From Bacteroidota bacterium (GTDB lineage: Bacteria > Bacteroidota > Ignavibacteria > Ignavibacteriales > Ignavibacteriaceae): a stretch of DNA of 8,325 bases. The notes under the pieces were generated by a model. The model ran no database searches and was not told the DNA's origin. It worked only from the letters and a program-made list of their open reading frames with translations. Every line of letters starts with the position of its first letter. The first letter of the stretch is position 1. The stretch spans positions 1-8,325 of the forward strand of contig JAJYOQ010000166.1 of the NCBI GenBank assembly GCA_021796135.1, given 5' to 3'. A program made the translations under genes and the position numbers. This document shows positions 1 to 6,611 of this stretch, one piece after another.

Positions 1-133
1 TTAATACAACATTTTTATAAAATAATCTCACCGCTTCGGATTCGGTTAAGCCAACAATTTCAAAGATTTTTTCTGCTTTTTTCTTTAACTTCGGTTCTAA
101 CCTTGCCCTAACAATTGCTGTTTTTGTTGCCAT
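1..133 (-). CDS. RelB/DinJ-family antitoxin, N-terminal part (runs off window)
   Basis: The minus-strand frame starts at an ATG at 133 and stays open for 44 codons to the window edge, so the C-terminus and any downstream toxin lie outside. The protein begins MATKTAIVRARLEPKLKKKA and continues with a helix containing GLTESEAVRLFYKNV. This is the ribbon-helix-helix pattern of RelB/DinJ antitoxins: a short basic beta strand (about residues 4-12, TAIVRARLEP), then a Lys-rich helix A, then helix B starting at the 'GLT.SEAVRLF' motif. Family members dimerise through the strand, bind their own operator, and neutralise a RelE/YafQ-type mRNA interferase, usually encoded directly downstream. The TGGAAA sequence about 5-10 bases upstream of the ATG is a weak ribosome-binding site. 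Family assignment is fairly secure; the partner toxin is unseen. Confidence 0.82.
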   Translation of the reverse strand, partial: MATKTAIVRARLEPKLKKKAEKIFEIVGLTESEAVRLFYKNVVL

Positions 134-143
134 ATTTTATTTC

Positions 144-161
144 CATTTGTTTCACATTTGT
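144..161. promoter_or_regulatory. Possible antitoxin operator (direct repeats one helical turn apart)
   Basis: CATTTGT occurs at 144-150 and again at 155-161, an 11-bp period, just upstream of the antitoxin start at 133. Ribbon-helix-helix repressors commonly bind short repeats spaced about one helical turn apart, so this is a candidate autoregulatory site. The arms CACA and TGTG (154-163) also form a small inverted repeat. No clear -7/-33 promoter pair is visible, so this is a suggestion only. Confidence 0.3.
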
Positions 162-266
162 GCTACAAAATAAAATAATTGTCTAAATAAATCAACCCCC
201 TTCTCTTTCCCCTTCCCAAAACAATTTTGAAGGTTAAGGAATTTTGAATTTTGAATGTCGAATTTT

Positions 267-284
267 GCCTACCGGCAGGCAGGT
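267..284. repeat. CCTACCGGCAGGCAGG mini-palindrome
   Basis: GCCTACCGGCAGGCAGGT contains the inverted arms GCCTaCCGG/CCGGcaGGC. The same motif recurs at 7111-7128 inside a MITE-like element, and a diverged form (GCCTGTCCGGTAGACAGG) lies at 7459-7476 inside a GAAATGAC repeat. Shorter relatives (GCCTAACGGCA) occur near 6578 and 7290. Recurrence in unrelated surroundings suggests an element that inserts as a unit. Confidence 0.65.
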
Positions 285-293
285 CTTCGGCTG

Positions 294-487
294 AGATATC
301 TCATGGTCAACTCGTGTACCTAAGCTACTCGTGAGATTTCTTCCTCTGGTCAATGACAACTACTTCTCCATGTCATATCGAAGGAGTCCCGCATACGGGA
401 TAAATCATCGACTGAGATATCCCATGCTCTACTCAGCTGTCTAAGCAACTCGTGGAATTTCTCCCTCTGGTTGAAATGACAACTAAA
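294..487. repeat. Degenerate array of the GGGATTTCTCC...GAAATGACAAC repeat
   Basis: Two forward units (about 302-355 and 423-484) read 'catg.tcaactc...ctaagc.actcgtg.gatttct.cctctgg..gaaatgacaac' with drift. Between them is an inverted unit starting GTCATATCGAAGGAG at 372. The inverted unit carries an inserted palindrome, TCCCGCATACGGGA (387-400), whose core recurs at 7984-7999. The same family occurs in better condition at 4646-4695 and 7386-7553. Forward and inverted units lie back to back, so a transcript could fold into a long hairpin. No protein-coding sense is apparent. Confidence 0.7.
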
Positions 488-494
488 TGGTTTG

Positions 495-592
495 ACATAA
501 AGAACAATAATCTTGTTCTCAATGGTTATATGTCGCTCCTCCGGAGCTTTAATGTTTTTTTTCGGTTTAACTGCTACTAATGTTTCACCGCT
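495..592. repeat. 98-bp two-hairpin repeat, copy 1
   Basis: This segment matches 6455-6552 in the same orientation over 98 bp without gaps, with about seven mismatches by eye. It contains two inverted repeats: GAACAA-taatc-TTGTTC (502-518) and GCTCC-tcc-GGAGC (534-546). It is followed here by CCGC-tct-GCGG (588-598), which copy 2 lacks. Read on the minus strand, each palindrome is followed by a GACAT or AACAT motif, linking it to the hairpin repeats at 7573 and 8183-8247. Confidence 0.8.
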
Positions 593-720
593 CTGCGGCT
601 GTAAGATAACAGGGGATTATTGATTGAATGTTCGCAATTGCCTTTCAAAGATCTCTAAATTATGGTTGTCAGCCACTTATGAAGCTTCTTTACTCTAATT
701 AACTCGTCTTACGCAACCTT

Positions 721-956
721 TGGAGTAATGAAATGTTGGGGAATTATTTCATGATTCTTTCAGTTACTCTGGTTGATCGATAGTTTTTGTTTAGGAATTA
801 AAACCGTTGAAACGGTTAAAAATTAAGGTTTTATGTTATGGAACCCACTACTTGAAGTCGTGGGCTGCTTTATCTAAACGGAATAAATCAGACGATTTTT
901 ACGGGTTACATTCAACTGCGGGGAACTTGAGATAGCTTATTTAAGTCAGCTTACAC
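721..956. repeat. REP-like double-hairpin repeat, copy 1 (downstream of ATPase gene)
   Basis: The copy carries hairpin 1, AACCGTTGAAACGGTT (802-817), and hairpin 2, CCCACTACT-TGA-AGTCGTGGG (844-864), followed by CTGCTT. Bases 721-871 are identical to 2452-2602 (151 bp); beyond that the two copies differ at about 14 of 83 positions. Copies 3 (2724-2937) and 4 (partial, 7705-7764) share the layout. Two hairpins spaced by about 26 bases and followed by a fixed tetranucleotide resemble REP/BIME elements mobilised by Y1 (TnpA-REP) transposases, but none is encoded here. Outer ends are approximate. Confidence 0.85.
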
Positions 957-986
957 AAAAGTTATCATTACATAATGAGAAACCAT

Positions 987-1006
987 CGAGGTTTTCCTAA
1001 ACCTCG
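987..1006. repeat. Perfect 8-bp stem hairpin
   Basis: CGAGGTTT-tcct-AAACCTCG is a perfect inverted repeat with a 4-base loop, followed on the plus strand by GTTTT. It could act as a weak terminator, but on the minus strand, where the ATPase is transcribed, no T-run follows and the stop codon is about 175 bases away. I list it as structure without a firm role. Confidence 0.45.
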
Positions 1007-1149
1007 GTTTTGCAGTTACTTTCACCTTCCCAAATGCAGGTTCTCAATCTGGCTATGCTGAGACTTTGGGACACTCGTTACTTTGGTAAGTCCTAAAATT
1101 AGTTTACATTATTTAGACCTTACTTCTCTATTAATGGCTAACTGTAGGA

Positions 1150-1160
1150 GGGCGTAGCCC
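1150..1160. terminator. Small GC hairpin 20 bases after the ATPase stop
   Basis: GGGC-gta-GCCC lies 20 bases beyond the ATPase stop codon on the minus strand. Its position suits a terminator, but the stem is only 4 bp and is followed on the minus strand by TCCTAC rather than a T-run. The call is weak; it may be another intergenic palindrome. Confidence 0.22.
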
Positions 1161-1180
1161 GACTGCTTACTTGTCACCAA

Positions 1181-2371
1181 TTAAATAGACATAGGATAAA
1201 TTGTCCTTGCGGCTTTGGAATAATTTAAGCTAATGAGAAAACTCTTATTAATTCCTATCCTGCTGCAAATATTCTCAAGCCTTGTAAGATCAGACTCGAC
1301 GGCTTTTAATTTAACCTCAAATGCAATTTCCTTATTAACTATAAAATCGATTTCCGCTGTATTTCTTTTGTTATAAAAGGATAATTCACCGTATGCACTT
1401 AATTGATTTGCAATAGTATTTTCAAAAAGCTGACCGTCATTTACTTTGCCGATAATATTTAATAACCCATTATCCGAAAAATATACTTTCTTGCCTCCGG
1501 CTACTGATCTATCTATACTCCCACTAAATTTGGGAATTAGCTTTATAAAAAACACGCCCTGAAGAAATTCCAAATAATCATATAATTTAACCCTGCTGAT
1601 ACCTAATTCAGATGACAGCTTAGTTAAATCGAGCATATTACCGGTTCGCGGTACTAATAACAAAATCAAATCCCTTAATTCCCGGATGTCTTTTATATCA
1701 GAAAGTAAACGAATATCCTTTTCAAAAAATGAAGCAAAAATATTACGCAGAACTTCTTTTTTTGTCTTCATGTTCTCAGTAGTGACGACCTCAGGAAATC
1801 CCCCATACTCCATATACTCCTTGTAGTCCTGCTCATATTTCTTAAACTCAAGCAAGGAATACTCAATCAATACATTATCAATATTATTTCCGATACCGGA
1901 AACTTCATCCTCATTAATCTTATCCTTGAAAAATAGATACTCCTTAAAACTCATCGCAGGCAGGATAAATAAGAATTTACGACCGCTCAACGATTCAGGG
2001 AATAAATTCTTTAGATAATAATTTGAAGAGCCGGTAACAATAAATTTAACTTTGTATTTATCAATTAGAAATTTTATTATTTTAGTAATTTCCGGCAGAT
2101 TTTGGATTTCATCAATAAATACATATAGCCTTTCGTTTTTTAAACCGCTTTCCTTTAATAAAGTGTTATATATTGCATCATAATCTATATTTTCAAAATG
2201 CAGCATATCCAAAGGATTATCAAAATCAAACCATAATTTCGGAAAGAGCACCTCATCAAAAATTTGTTTCATTAAAGTAGTTTTACCTACCTGCCGCATA
2301 CCGGTAATTACAAGCGCATTTTTATGATCAAGATATTTGATCAAATCATGATACAGAAATCGTTTTTTCAT
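1181..2371 (-). CDS. AAA ATPase with C-terminal DUF4143 domain
   Basis: The 396-residue protein has the two-domain layout of AAA_14/DUF4143 ATPases and the usual length (380-420). N-terminal P-loop domain: Walker A GMRQVGKTT (24-32), Walker B LYVFIDE (82-88), a sensor-like strand IVTGSS (111-116), and the family's LSGR motif (128-131). The linker motif YGGFPEVV (189-196) is typical. The C-terminal half (about 200-396) starts with FFEKDI and has a winged-helix-like part (about 247-280). It ends in a PD-(D/E)XK-like core: E317, AEIDF (339-343) and FEVK (351-354), so the nuclease-type residues E, D, E and K are kept. The cellular role of this family is unsettled; binding of DNA or of a partner is inferred from the fold. 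The ATG at 2371 is preceded by a TATATTTG box but no clear Shine-Dalgarno. The gene stands alone and is bracketed by direct repeats. Confidence 0.92.
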   Translation of the reverse strand: MKKRFLYHDLIKYLDHKNALVITGMRQVGKTTLMKQIFDEVLFPKLWFDFDNPLDMLHFENIDYDAIYNTLLKESGLKNERLYVFIDEIQNLPEITKIIKFLIDKYKVKFIVTGSSNYYLKNLFPESLSGRKFLFILPAMSFKEYLFFKDKINEDEVSGIGNNIDNVLIEYSLLEFKKYEQDYKEYMEYGGFPEVVTTENMKTKKEVLRNIFASFFEKDIRLLSDIKDIRELRDLILLLVPRTGNMLDLTKLSSELGISRVKLYDYLEFLQGVFFIKLIPKFSGSIDRSVAGGKKVYFSDNGLLNIIGKVNDGQLFENTIANQLSAYGELSFYNKRNTAEIDFIVNKEIAFEVKLKAVESDLTRLENICSRIGINKSFLISLNYSKAARTIYPMSI

Positions 2372-2408
2372 ATTTGTAATTTATTTTTTACAAATATACT
2401 CATATTTG
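2372..2408 (-). promoter_or_regulatory. Likely ATPase promoter overlapped by inverted repeats
   Basis: On the minus strand TATATTTG (2398-2391) matches the Bacteroidota -7 consensus TAnnTTTG exactly and sits 20 bases before the start codon, giving a very short leader. A -33 TTG at the expected spacing is not clear. Inverted repeats overlap this box: ATTTGTAA (2372-2379) pairs with TTACAAAT (2388-2395), and CAAATAT (2391-2397) pairs with ATATTTG (2402-2408). A regulator, possibly the ATPase's own C-terminal region, could bind here; that part is speculative. Confidence 0.45.
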
Positions 2409-2451
2409 TATTAATAAATACTCTTAACAAATTAGTATGGAATATGGAATA

Positions 2452-2690
2452 TGGAGTAATGAAATGTTGGGGAATTATTTCATGATTCTTTCAGTTACTC
2501 TGGTTGATCGATAGTTTTTGTTTAGGAATTAAAACCGTTGAAACGGTTAAAAATTAAGGTTTTATGTTATGGAACCCACTACTTGAAGTCGTGGGCTGCT
2601 TTTGTTGAACCGAATAAATCAGACGGTTTTAACGGATTACTTGCAACTGCGGGGAATTTGAGTTAGCTTGTTTAAATCAGCTTACGCAAG
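2452..2690. repeat. REP-like double-hairpin repeat, copy 2 (upstream of ATPase gene)
   Basis: Hairpins lie at 2533-2548 (AACCGTTGAAACGGTT) and 2575-2595 (CCCACTACT-TGA-AGTCGTGGG, with the same T/C mismatch as copy 1). The first 151 bases equal copy 1 exactly, and the remainder diverges. Together with copy 1 it brackets the ATPase gene and its promoter in direct orientation, 1731 bp apart. Confidence 0.85.
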
Positions 2691-2723
2691 ATTTCTTTTG
2701 GGAGCAATGGAGTGTTGGAATAA

Positions 2724-2937
2724 TGGAGTAATGGAATATTGGGGAATTATTTCATGATTCTTTCACTTACTCAGGTTGATCGATAGCTTTTATTTAGGTA
2801 TTAAAACCGTTGAAACGGTTAAGAAAAAAGGTTTTATGTTTTTGGAACCCACGACTTGAAGTCGTGGGCTGCTTTTTCTAAACGGTATAAATCAGACGGT
2901 TTTAACGGGTTATATTCAACCGCGGGGAACTTGAGTT
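2724..2937. repeat. REP-like double-hairpin repeat, copy 3
   Basis: Hairpins lie at 2805-2820 and 2848-2868; the second, CCCACGACT-TGA-AGTCGTGGG, is a perfect 9-bp stem here. It is in tandem with copy 2, separated by about 33 bases of short GGAGTAATGG-type repeats. It ends about 50 bases past the wzi stop codon on that gene's strand. The stem may shield the 3' end of wzi mRNA, but on the minus strand it is followed by GTTCC rather than a T-run, so I do not call it a terminator. Confidence 0.82.
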
Positions 2938-2986
2938 TATTCAAGCATTTGTTCTCGAATTTATGCTATCACCACAAACCCTTTTC

Positions 2987-4618
2987 CTACATCCCATATC
3001 CGACTGCCAACCCAAATGAATTATGACTGCCCATCTCAAAATCCGGCAGTCTTCCCTCGTTATTCCCGGATGCATTTGTATGCTGATAATAAACTTTGGC
3101 AAATACATTGTTCATTATTTCATAATTAACATTTAATCCCATATCCGTAATAGATAATCTCGGACCGTATAATGTTGAAGGATAAGGATCCTGGTATTGC
3201 TGCGACGGCAATTCAATTTGTCCTTTCCTAACGTGGTCTCCTGACAAACTTACACTTAGCCCCCTAAGTATATTTTGCGTGTACGATAAATAAATTTCAT
3301 CCCCGTTGCTGCCAATCCAATGCCCGAGCTGATAACCGTGATTTGAATAATGCTGTGCATCATTTGAGTTCATATAATTAAAAGGCGAAATCTTTGTGTA
3401 TTCAATTGTAAATAATGAATTGCTAATTACCGGATCAACAGATTGTAAACCAACGGTATAACCTATATCAGAGCGGTTATTGCCATTCAAGAATCCGGTA
3501 AACGTCAATTCGTCAATGTAGAGCGAGGAATAAAATTTTAATCTTAACGGAGCATACTTATAAACCAAATTTCCGAATATCTGAGCATTAGAGCCTGTAT
3601 TGCTGCTATCGCTTAAGTAATGATCAACTGCCCTAAAAAATAAAATCGGGATAAAATAAATCGGCTGCAATCTATCGCTATATATCATTGATTCTCCAAG
3701 AGAAAATGAAAAATCATCCCATGGATATATTGATAATATATGCGAAGCTATATATTTGCTTACAGGTAAATAGCTATTCCTTCCATCAACTGCATTAGTT
3801 CTTATAGTTGATGAATCTATTATTCCTGATGAAAGCCAGCCGTGAAAGTAAACAAACTTTAACCATGAAACCGGCTGCAATTCTAATTTTATATACGGAA
3901 AAGAGGGGGCTTTATCGCTTAATATTATTTGTCCGCTTACGCCACTTCCCCATTCCATTTTATCTTTACCGATAGAAACATCCCCGCCGTTCCATGAGTA
4001 AGTTACCGCCCCTCTTACCCTATCATAATTAATTGAATTTACGGAAGACTGAGTAAGTACGACACCGGTCTCCGGGGTAAGTATTCTTTTTTGGTCTATT
4101 GTATTTCCATCAATTGTGTTGTCATGATAATTAAAGCTAAAGCCTAAATGTTTAGTCCAATATCCATAGAACTTAACTCCGTTCCTAAAGTGAGAATAAG
4201 ATGAGCCGTACATACTTGCTTTTGTATAGCCTAAAATTAAATCCGCGTTTATTGAGAAAGTACTATCCGCATACGTAAAGGCATGAAATCCGCCTTTATT
4301 TTTATAATCAAAAAAATGTTGTTCCGGATTTGCAAAATGACCAGTCTTATTTTTTATCTCTACATAAAAATCCTTTTCATAATAATTCAATTCTTTCTTT
4401 TCCATGCTGTTCAGCTCAGATACTTTACCCTGAAGATCAATTAATTTCCCTGCAATAAGATCTCTTGAAAGCGGTCTTAATTCATCATTAAATGTTATTA
4501 AGCCCTTAATTGAAAGCCTATTTAAAAAATCATAGACACTCGATGTAGCCGGTTCAGAAACAACTTGAGCAAGCAGCGTGCTTGAACTAATAAGAAAAAG
4601 TAAAAGAAGTTTTTTCAT
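2987..4618 (-). CDS. Capsule assembly Wzi-family outer-membrane protein
   Basis: I start this gene at the ATG at 4618 (543 residues), which gives a classic signal peptide, MKKLLLLFLISSSTLLAQ, with likely cleavage after A17. The frame stays open to an ATG at 4693, but the added 25 codons read through a dispersed intergenic repeat (4646-4695) and would bury the signal peptide, so I reject that start. After the signal comes a short helical part, VYDFLNRLSIKGLI (28-41) and RPLSRDLIAGKL (48-59), as in Ignavibacteria-type Wzi proteins. From about residue 95 alternating polar/aromatic strands suggest a beta-barrel. Core Wzi-like signatures are WGSG (223-226) and LSDKAPSFP (233-241), followed by a strand ending YFHGWLSS. 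E. coli Wzi is an outer-membrane barrel that binds group 1 capsule; the role here is inferred from homology. The protein ends GYGM, not the usual terminal Phe. It lies 157 bases after the glycosyltransferase on the same strand. Confidence 0.85.
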   Translation of the reverse strand: MKKLLLLFLISSSTLLAQVVSEPATSSVYDFLNRLSIKGLITFNDELRPLSRDLIAGKLIDLQGKVSELNSMEKKELNYYEKDFYVEIKNKTGHFANPEQHFFDYKNKGGFHAFTYADSTFSINADLILGYTKASMYGSSYSHFRNGVKFYGYWTKHLGFSFNYHDNTIDGNTIDQKRILTPETGVVLTQSSVNSINYDRVRGAVTYSWNGGDVSIGKDKMEWGSGVSGQIILSDKAPSFPYIKLELQPVSWLKFVYFHGWLSSGIIDSSTIRTNAVDGRNSYLPVSKYIASHILSIYPWDDFSFSLGESMIYSDRLQPIYFIPILFFRAVDHYLSDSSNTGSNAQIFGNLVYKYAPLRLKFYSSLYIDELTFTGFLNGNNRSDIGYTVGLQSVDPVISNSLFTIEYTKISPFNYMNSNDAQHYSNHGYQLGHWIGSNGDEIYLSYTQNILRGLSVSLSGDHVRKGQIELPSQQYQDPYPSTLYGPRLSITDMGLNVNYEIMNNVFAKVYYQHTNASGNNEGRLPDFEMGSHNSFGLAVGYGM

Positions 4619-4645
4619 AAAAATATTTCTGTGTATAAAATGAAG

Positions 4646-4695
4646 GCTATTCGTGGGATTTCTCACCGGCTTAAGCCGGATTCGAAATGACAACT
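4646..4695. repeat. GGGATTTCTC...GAAATGAC repeat with embedded palindrome, between the two envelope genes
   Basis: The segment reads GCTATTCGTGGGATTTCTC, then the perfect 14-bp palindrome CCGGCTTAAGCCGG (4666-4679), then TTCGAAATGACAACT. It belongs to the family at 294-487 and 7386-7553, but the central CCTCCGG part is replaced by a different palindrome. It lies in the leader of wzi on the minus strand, where the hairpin could influence mRNA stability or translation. Confidence 0.75.
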
Positions 4696-4775
4696 ATTTG
4701 TATCTACCCGGGATTTCTATTGACCCCATCTTGACTGCGTTATCGGGAATTTCGTACAACGGATTAATTTTTAAA

Positions 4776-6347
4776 TTATCTATTTATTATTATTTTTCCT
4801 AAATCATCTTTACGCACTAAGCAAACAGTCCGGTTATCTCCGATGTTTTTATTATATTCTATCCAGTTTTTCTTTAGATAATTTTTTTCGAACATATTTA
4901 CAACATCACCCCATTCCAAAATTACATTTATTCCTGTGCTGTCAATAAACCTGTCAAATCTGCCTGATTTAGAATAATTTGAAACAACATTATCCATTTT
5001 GCCGTCAAGATTATACACATTGGAATCGTAATATCCGGTTACACCGCTTTGAAAGCATCCAATCACTGCCTTATCGTTAAAATGGTTTTTAATATACGCT
5101 ATTCTTAAGCTTTGTTGAACACCCATTCTTCCCGAATGAAAATATAAGACAGCTTGAATAAAAAAAATAGCCGCAACTGATGCAAATCCAATTTGTAATT
5201 TTTTCCTTTTAATCCCTTTTATTTTTGAAGTTAAAAGTATTGTAAAGAACGGCAGAATTATTATTAATAAAGGAGCCGTATATCTTAAATAAAAATAATC
5301 AGCGGAAGAATATAGTAAGTAAACAAACATCAGGAACAAAATTCCTATAGACCACGTTTTGAATATTTTAATATTGTCTTTATCAAACTGATGCAATATC
5401 CTTTTATCATCTAACAAAATATACGCAGTTATAATTGTAATTATAAATACAATGACCAAAACAATATTCTTATTACCCGTATAAATATCCGGCGTTAAAT
5501 GCTGCATTAGCGCTAAAGACATTCCCTTAGCTCTTAATAAAAGATTGCCCGGATTAAGCCAAGATGTTTCCGCCCGGGCTGATGATTGGAAAATAAACCC
5601 GGTGGTTTTATATATATAAAATATCCAGGGTATAATTACGGCAAAGCTCGTAAAGCATATTATAAAAAATTGCTTAATTGTTAATCTCTTATAATATACA
5701 TTACTTGACAACATTACTGCCAGTATCGCAAGAAAATCAATTCTTGCAAGACCGCAAAGACCGAATAATGTACCGAGGATAATTGATTGGCGGAATTTTT
5801 TTTCACCTTTAAAATAATAAAAAGAGTAAAGGAGGCTTATTCCTAAAACTGTAAGATATAGTCCTGTCTCCAAACCGTTGGTAAAATAAACTAAAAGTTC
5901 AAAGTTAAGAAGAGTTGCAATTACAGCGGATATGCCGAACCATTTTTTTTCTAAAACAGGAAATAGTGCGTTGCTTATATTTTTCACAATAAAGAAAAAC
6001 AATACTTCGAGCAGAATTGAAAAGATTATTATTGCTCTTACAAAAGTTGTCTTATTCCCACCTGCTGCAATTACAACTTTAGCAATCGCGGCAAAAACAA
6101 ATCCCGATAATGGCTGTATACCGGTTGTCGGTCTATTAAAATTATATGTTATCCCTTTTCCTTCAGCAATATTCCAGGCTACCGTAAGTTCATAATAGCC
6201 ATCTTCAGAGAGCGGTTTATCTGCAAGATAAGGGAAAAAATTGTTGTAATAAATCTTTGTTGGATATTTTTGATTTGAGCCTAATGCCAGTACAATTGTA
6301 TATAAAAGAAAAATAAAAATTGCAGTGTATTCAAATTTATTGCTCAA
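4776..6347 (-). CDS. GT-C fold membrane glycosyltransferase (PMT/ArnT-like)
   Basis: The 523-residue protein has about 11 predicted membrane helices, among them residues 7-24, 103-122, 136-156, 188-215, 226-247, 294-312, 331-349 and 355-373. Its features fit polyprenyl-phosphate-sugar-dependent GT-C enzymes. The first outer loop has the acidic pair E48-D49 in SEDGYYELTVAWNIAEGKG, followed by TTGIQPL (74-80). Later motifs are TNGLETGLY (156-164), GLARID (199-204) and YLRYTAPLL (353-361). A soluble C-terminal part (about 405-523) contains CFQSGVTGYYDSNVYNLDGK (431-450), a segment usual in this family. Such enzymes move a sugar from a lipid carrier to a glycan, lipid or protein outside the inner membrane; the acceptor is unknown. 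The start is TTG at 6347: no in-frame ATG exists between it and the upstream stop (6381-6383), and the first internal Met is residue 212. An AT-rich heptamer repeat lies just upstream. wzi follows on the same strand. Confidence 0.82.
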   Translation of the reverse strand: MSNKFEYTAIFIFLLYTIVLALGSNQKYPTKIYYNNFFPYLADKPLSEDGYYELTVAWNIAEGKGITYNFNRPTTGIQPLSGFVFAAIAKVVIAAGGNKTTFVRAIIIFSILLEVLFFFIVKNISNALFPVLEKKWFGISAVIATLLNFELLVYFTNGLETGLYLTVLGISLLYSFYYFKGEKKFRQSIILGTLFGLCGLARIDFLAILAVMLSSNVYYKRLTIKQFFIICFTSFAVIIPWIFYIYKTTGFIFQSSARAETSWLNPGNLLLRAKGMSLALMQHLTPDIYTGNKNIVLVIVFIITIITAYILLDDKRILHQFDKDNIKIFKTWSIGILFLMFVYLLYSSADYFYLRYTAPLLIIILPFFTILLTSKIKGIKRKKLQIGFASVAAIFFIQAVLYFHSGRMGVQQSLRIAYIKNHFNDKAVIGCFQSGVTGYYDSNVYNLDGKMDNVVSNYSKSGRFDRFIDSTGINVILEWGDVVNMFEKNYLKKNWIEYNKNIGDNRTVCLVRKDDLGKIIINR

Positions 6348-6372
6348 ATCTTTATAAGCTTGGAAATTGGGA

Positions 6373-6403
6373 ATTAAAAATTAAAAATTAAAAATTAAAA
6401 ATT
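6373..6403. repeat. Heptamer tandem repeat (ATTAAAA, 4.4 copies) upstream of the glycosyltransferase
   Basis: Four full ATTAAAA units and a partial one lie 26 bases upstream of the TTG start, flanked on both sides by ATTGGGAATT (6366-6375 and 6401-6410). Read on the minus strand the array carries a TAA every seven bases, so it is not coding in any frame. Slippage could change promoter spacing or leader length, but no promoter box is clear. Confidence 0.7.
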
Positions 6404-6454
6404 GGGAATTAGAAATTAAAAGGGGAAGATAATAAGTTACAGGAAAAGGGTTTT

Positions 6455-6552
6455 ACATAAGGAACAATAATCTTGTTCGCTATGGTTATATGTCGCTCCT
6501 CCGGAGCTTTAATGGTTTTTTTCTGTTTAACTGCTACTAATGTGTTACCGCT
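6455..6552. repeat. 98-bp two-hairpin repeat, copy 2
   Basis: Gap-free counterpart of 495-592, same orientation, about seven mismatches. Hairpins GAACAA-taatc-TTGTTC (462-type, here at 6462-6478) and GCTCC-tcc-GGAGC (6494-6506) are both kept exactly, while differences fall in loops and flanks. After 6552 the sequence switches to the GAATTTTGAATGCGGAATC segment also seen at 7270. It fills part of the gap between the glycosyltransferase and the toxin remnant. Confidence 0.8.
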
Positions 6553-6611
6553 TGAAGGAATTTTGAATGCGGAATCTGCCTAACGGCATGATTCACTTAT
6601 AAATAGCAACA

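Larger units (their letters stand above)
134..1180. other. Gene-free, repeat-packed island
   Basis: No convincing coding frame is present between the antitoxin start and the ATPase stop. The stretch holds a palindrome (267-284), two degenerate units of the GGGATTTCTCC/GAAATGAC repeat (294-487), a 98-bp two-hairpin repeat (495-592), a long REP-like double-hairpin repeat (721-956) and hairpins at 987-1006 and 1150-1160. A further nested inverted repeat, CCCAAA (1030-1035) with TTTGGG (1065-1070), encloses CTCA/TGAG arms. In 593-720 I see only the small CCGC/GCGG hairpin at 588-598 and otherwise nothing. Confidence 0.75.

Noticed and set aside
294..487. Possible CRISPR array, because of repeated near-identical units with spacing
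   Set aside because: Units alternate in orientation, have drifted heavily, and the spacers are not unique regular-length sequences. This is a palindromic intergenic repeat.
495..592. Short minus-strand peptide frame across the 98-bp repeat
   Set aside because: The frame comes from the repeat sequence itself, has no upstream translation signal, and the conserved positions are stem bases rather than codon positions.
2848..2868. Rho-independent terminator for wzi
   Set aside because: The stem is strong, but on the wzi strand it is followed by GTTCC with no T-run, and the same stem occurs in three other places unrelated to gene ends.
4619..4693. N-terminal extension of the Wzi protein
   Set aside because: These codons read through a dispersed intergenic repeat and would place 25 residues before a normal signal peptide.
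5932..6195. 87-codon open frame on the plus strand
   Set aside because: It lies entirely within the glycosyltransferase gene on the opposite strand, which has clear family motifs. No ribosome-binding site or recognisable domain supports it.
6373..6403. Phase-variable coding repeat of the glycosyltransferase
   Set aside because: On the gene's strand the array contains TAA in every unit, so it cannot be translated in any frame; only a non-coding effect is possible.
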